Origin: Camarhynchus parvulus
Lineage: Eukaryota; Chordata; Aves; Passeriformes; Thraupidae
Direction of reading: 5' to 3'
NCBI RefSeq assembly: GCF_901933205.1
Contig: NC_044572.1
Location: 109,628,965 to 109,692,964, forward strand
Length of the DNA stretch: 64,000 nt
In this document: piece after piece, positions 63,301 to 64,000 of the stretch
How positions within the stretch are numbered: position 1 is the first letter of the stretch
Layout of the letters: each line of letters opens with the position of its first letter
The notes under the pieces: model-generated
Database searches by the model: none
What the model was told of the DNA's origin: nothing
The model's input: the letters and a program-made list of their open reading frames with translations, nothing else
Program-made: the position numbers and the translations under genes

Positions 63301-63873
63301 CACTTTACTGTACCCATAGCTTTCTGAGCTCATTCTCTTGTCTTCACACATTCAAATGAGGTGAGGAAAAGACTAAATGTGCATAAGCCTTTCAGGAGGT
63401 TGTGTGGAAGAAGTGAGCTGTGAGAAAATTAAATATGGCAAATGAAGCAGGCACAGATGTGTGAGTGGGAAGGATGCACAGGGAGGGTTTGCATTGCTGA
63501 GGTCCCACTGGTGACTAGGCTGTGTAAAACCAGTGCTGGTTATAAACCATCAAAGATCTCATGTAACCCAGCATGCATTTATCCAGGACTTTGGACACAG
63601 TGGTAAGGAAGAGGAAGACAAAAGAGAGGCGAGTAACATGGCTTCGTAAAAAGAATAAATATCAACAGAACAACTTGGTAAAGTTCTCTGCTGGACAGGC
63701 ATCTTCCTTGGAGATGAGGCATCTGGCTGCATAGCTCATTGTTGGAGTGGTTCAGATATCTGTACTATTCTATTCTTTGGTTATTTTAATCAGATTCATT
63801 CCAATGATTTATCACATCAGAAGAGCCGCAAATCTCCATGTCAAGTGTTACAGTCTGATTGTAGTGCAGGTGT
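60391..63873. other. Downstream intergenic DNA, no gene recognised
   Basis: AT-rich sequence with only short, uncharacteristic open frames. A tetranucleotide ATGT run is at about 60606-60622, a duplicated CCTGGGAGATG at about 62127-62150, and an AATAAA at about 61609. A GC-richer patch spans 62020-62300. The right part (towards 63873) could be the 3' UTR of the putative minus-strand gene. Confidence 0.6.
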
Positions 63874-63939
63874 TCACTCTTGGACGCGTTTCTTCAGGGA
63901 GAAGATGTAAATGTTCAAGTGGTCGCTCAGCTGCCTACC
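63874..63939 (-). CDS. Putative terminal coding exon of an unidentified minus-strand gene
   Basis: On the minus strand a pyrimidine-bearing acceptor (GATTTCTCTTTAG) is followed by a 21-codon frame reading GRQLSDHLNIYIFSLKKRVQ, E and TGA. Third codon positions are strongly G/C (most codons such as CTG, AGC, GAC, CAC, AAC, TAC, ATC, TTC, TCC, AAG, CGC, GTC), in sharp contrast with the AT-rich surroundings; that is the main evidence. I do not recognise the protein. The preceding exons would lie beyond the right edge, giving a tail-to-tail arrangement with MAPRE2. The exact first base and frame phase are uncertain, because nearby AG dinucleotides could also be acceptors. Confidence 0.45.
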   Translation of the reverse strand, partial: GRQLSDHLNIYIFSLKKRVQE

Positions 63940-64000
63940 CTAAAGAGAAATCACTGAGATTAGCAACCTGTTTTGTATCTGCTTCACAATTCACTGCCTC

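Overview
The window is vertebrate nuclear DNA, almost certainly from a bird. It has a CpG-rich promoter, GT-AG introns, many 3'-end fragments of CR1 (the main avian LINE) and one LTR of an endogenous-retrovirus type that I recall as common in non-chicken birds. No prokaryotic operon, CRISPR array, tRNA or rRNA was seen.

Nearly all of it is one gene on the plus strand: MAPRE2 (EB2/RP1), an end-binding protein that tracks growing microtubule plus ends. I could place all seven coding exons, with splice sites and codon phase agreeing at every junction: 3073-3191, 22883-23010, 34563-34708, 36653-36866, 47836-47975, 52356-52511 and 57423-57494. They join to a 975-nt reading frame of 324 codons plus stop, intact throughout. 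The protein has a short N-terminal extension, a calponin-homology microtubule-binding domain, a Ser/Pro/Lys-rich linker, the EB1 C-terminal dimerisation domain with its FYF motif, and an acidic tail ending in Asp-Glu-Tyr.

Layout: 1-2300 is AT-rich intergenic or far-upstream DNA with nothing recognisable. 2320-3720 is a CpG island with GC boxes, CGG and CAG triplet runs and exon 1. Intron 1 (19.7 kb) holds a possible conserved regulatory block next to the island, two MIR-like SINE remnants, several CR1 pieces and microsatellites. Intron 2 (11.6 kb) has one minus-strand CR1. Intron 4 (11 kb) has a sense-orientation LTR and two minus-strand CR1 pieces. Introns 3, 5 and 6 look largely unique. 57495 to about 60390 is a long 3' UTR with at least two plausible polyadenylation sites. 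The remainder is intergenic, except that the last 130 bases carry what looks like the terminal coding exon of an unidentified minus-strand gene, tail-to-tail with MAPRE2.

I found no undescribed multi-gene system. The observations most worth checking are the start-codon arrangement of MAPRE2 (weak first ATG, strong upstream out-of-frame ATG, strong internal Met43), the unidentified minus-strand exon at the right edge, and the LTR carrying a sense polyadenylation signal inside intron 4.
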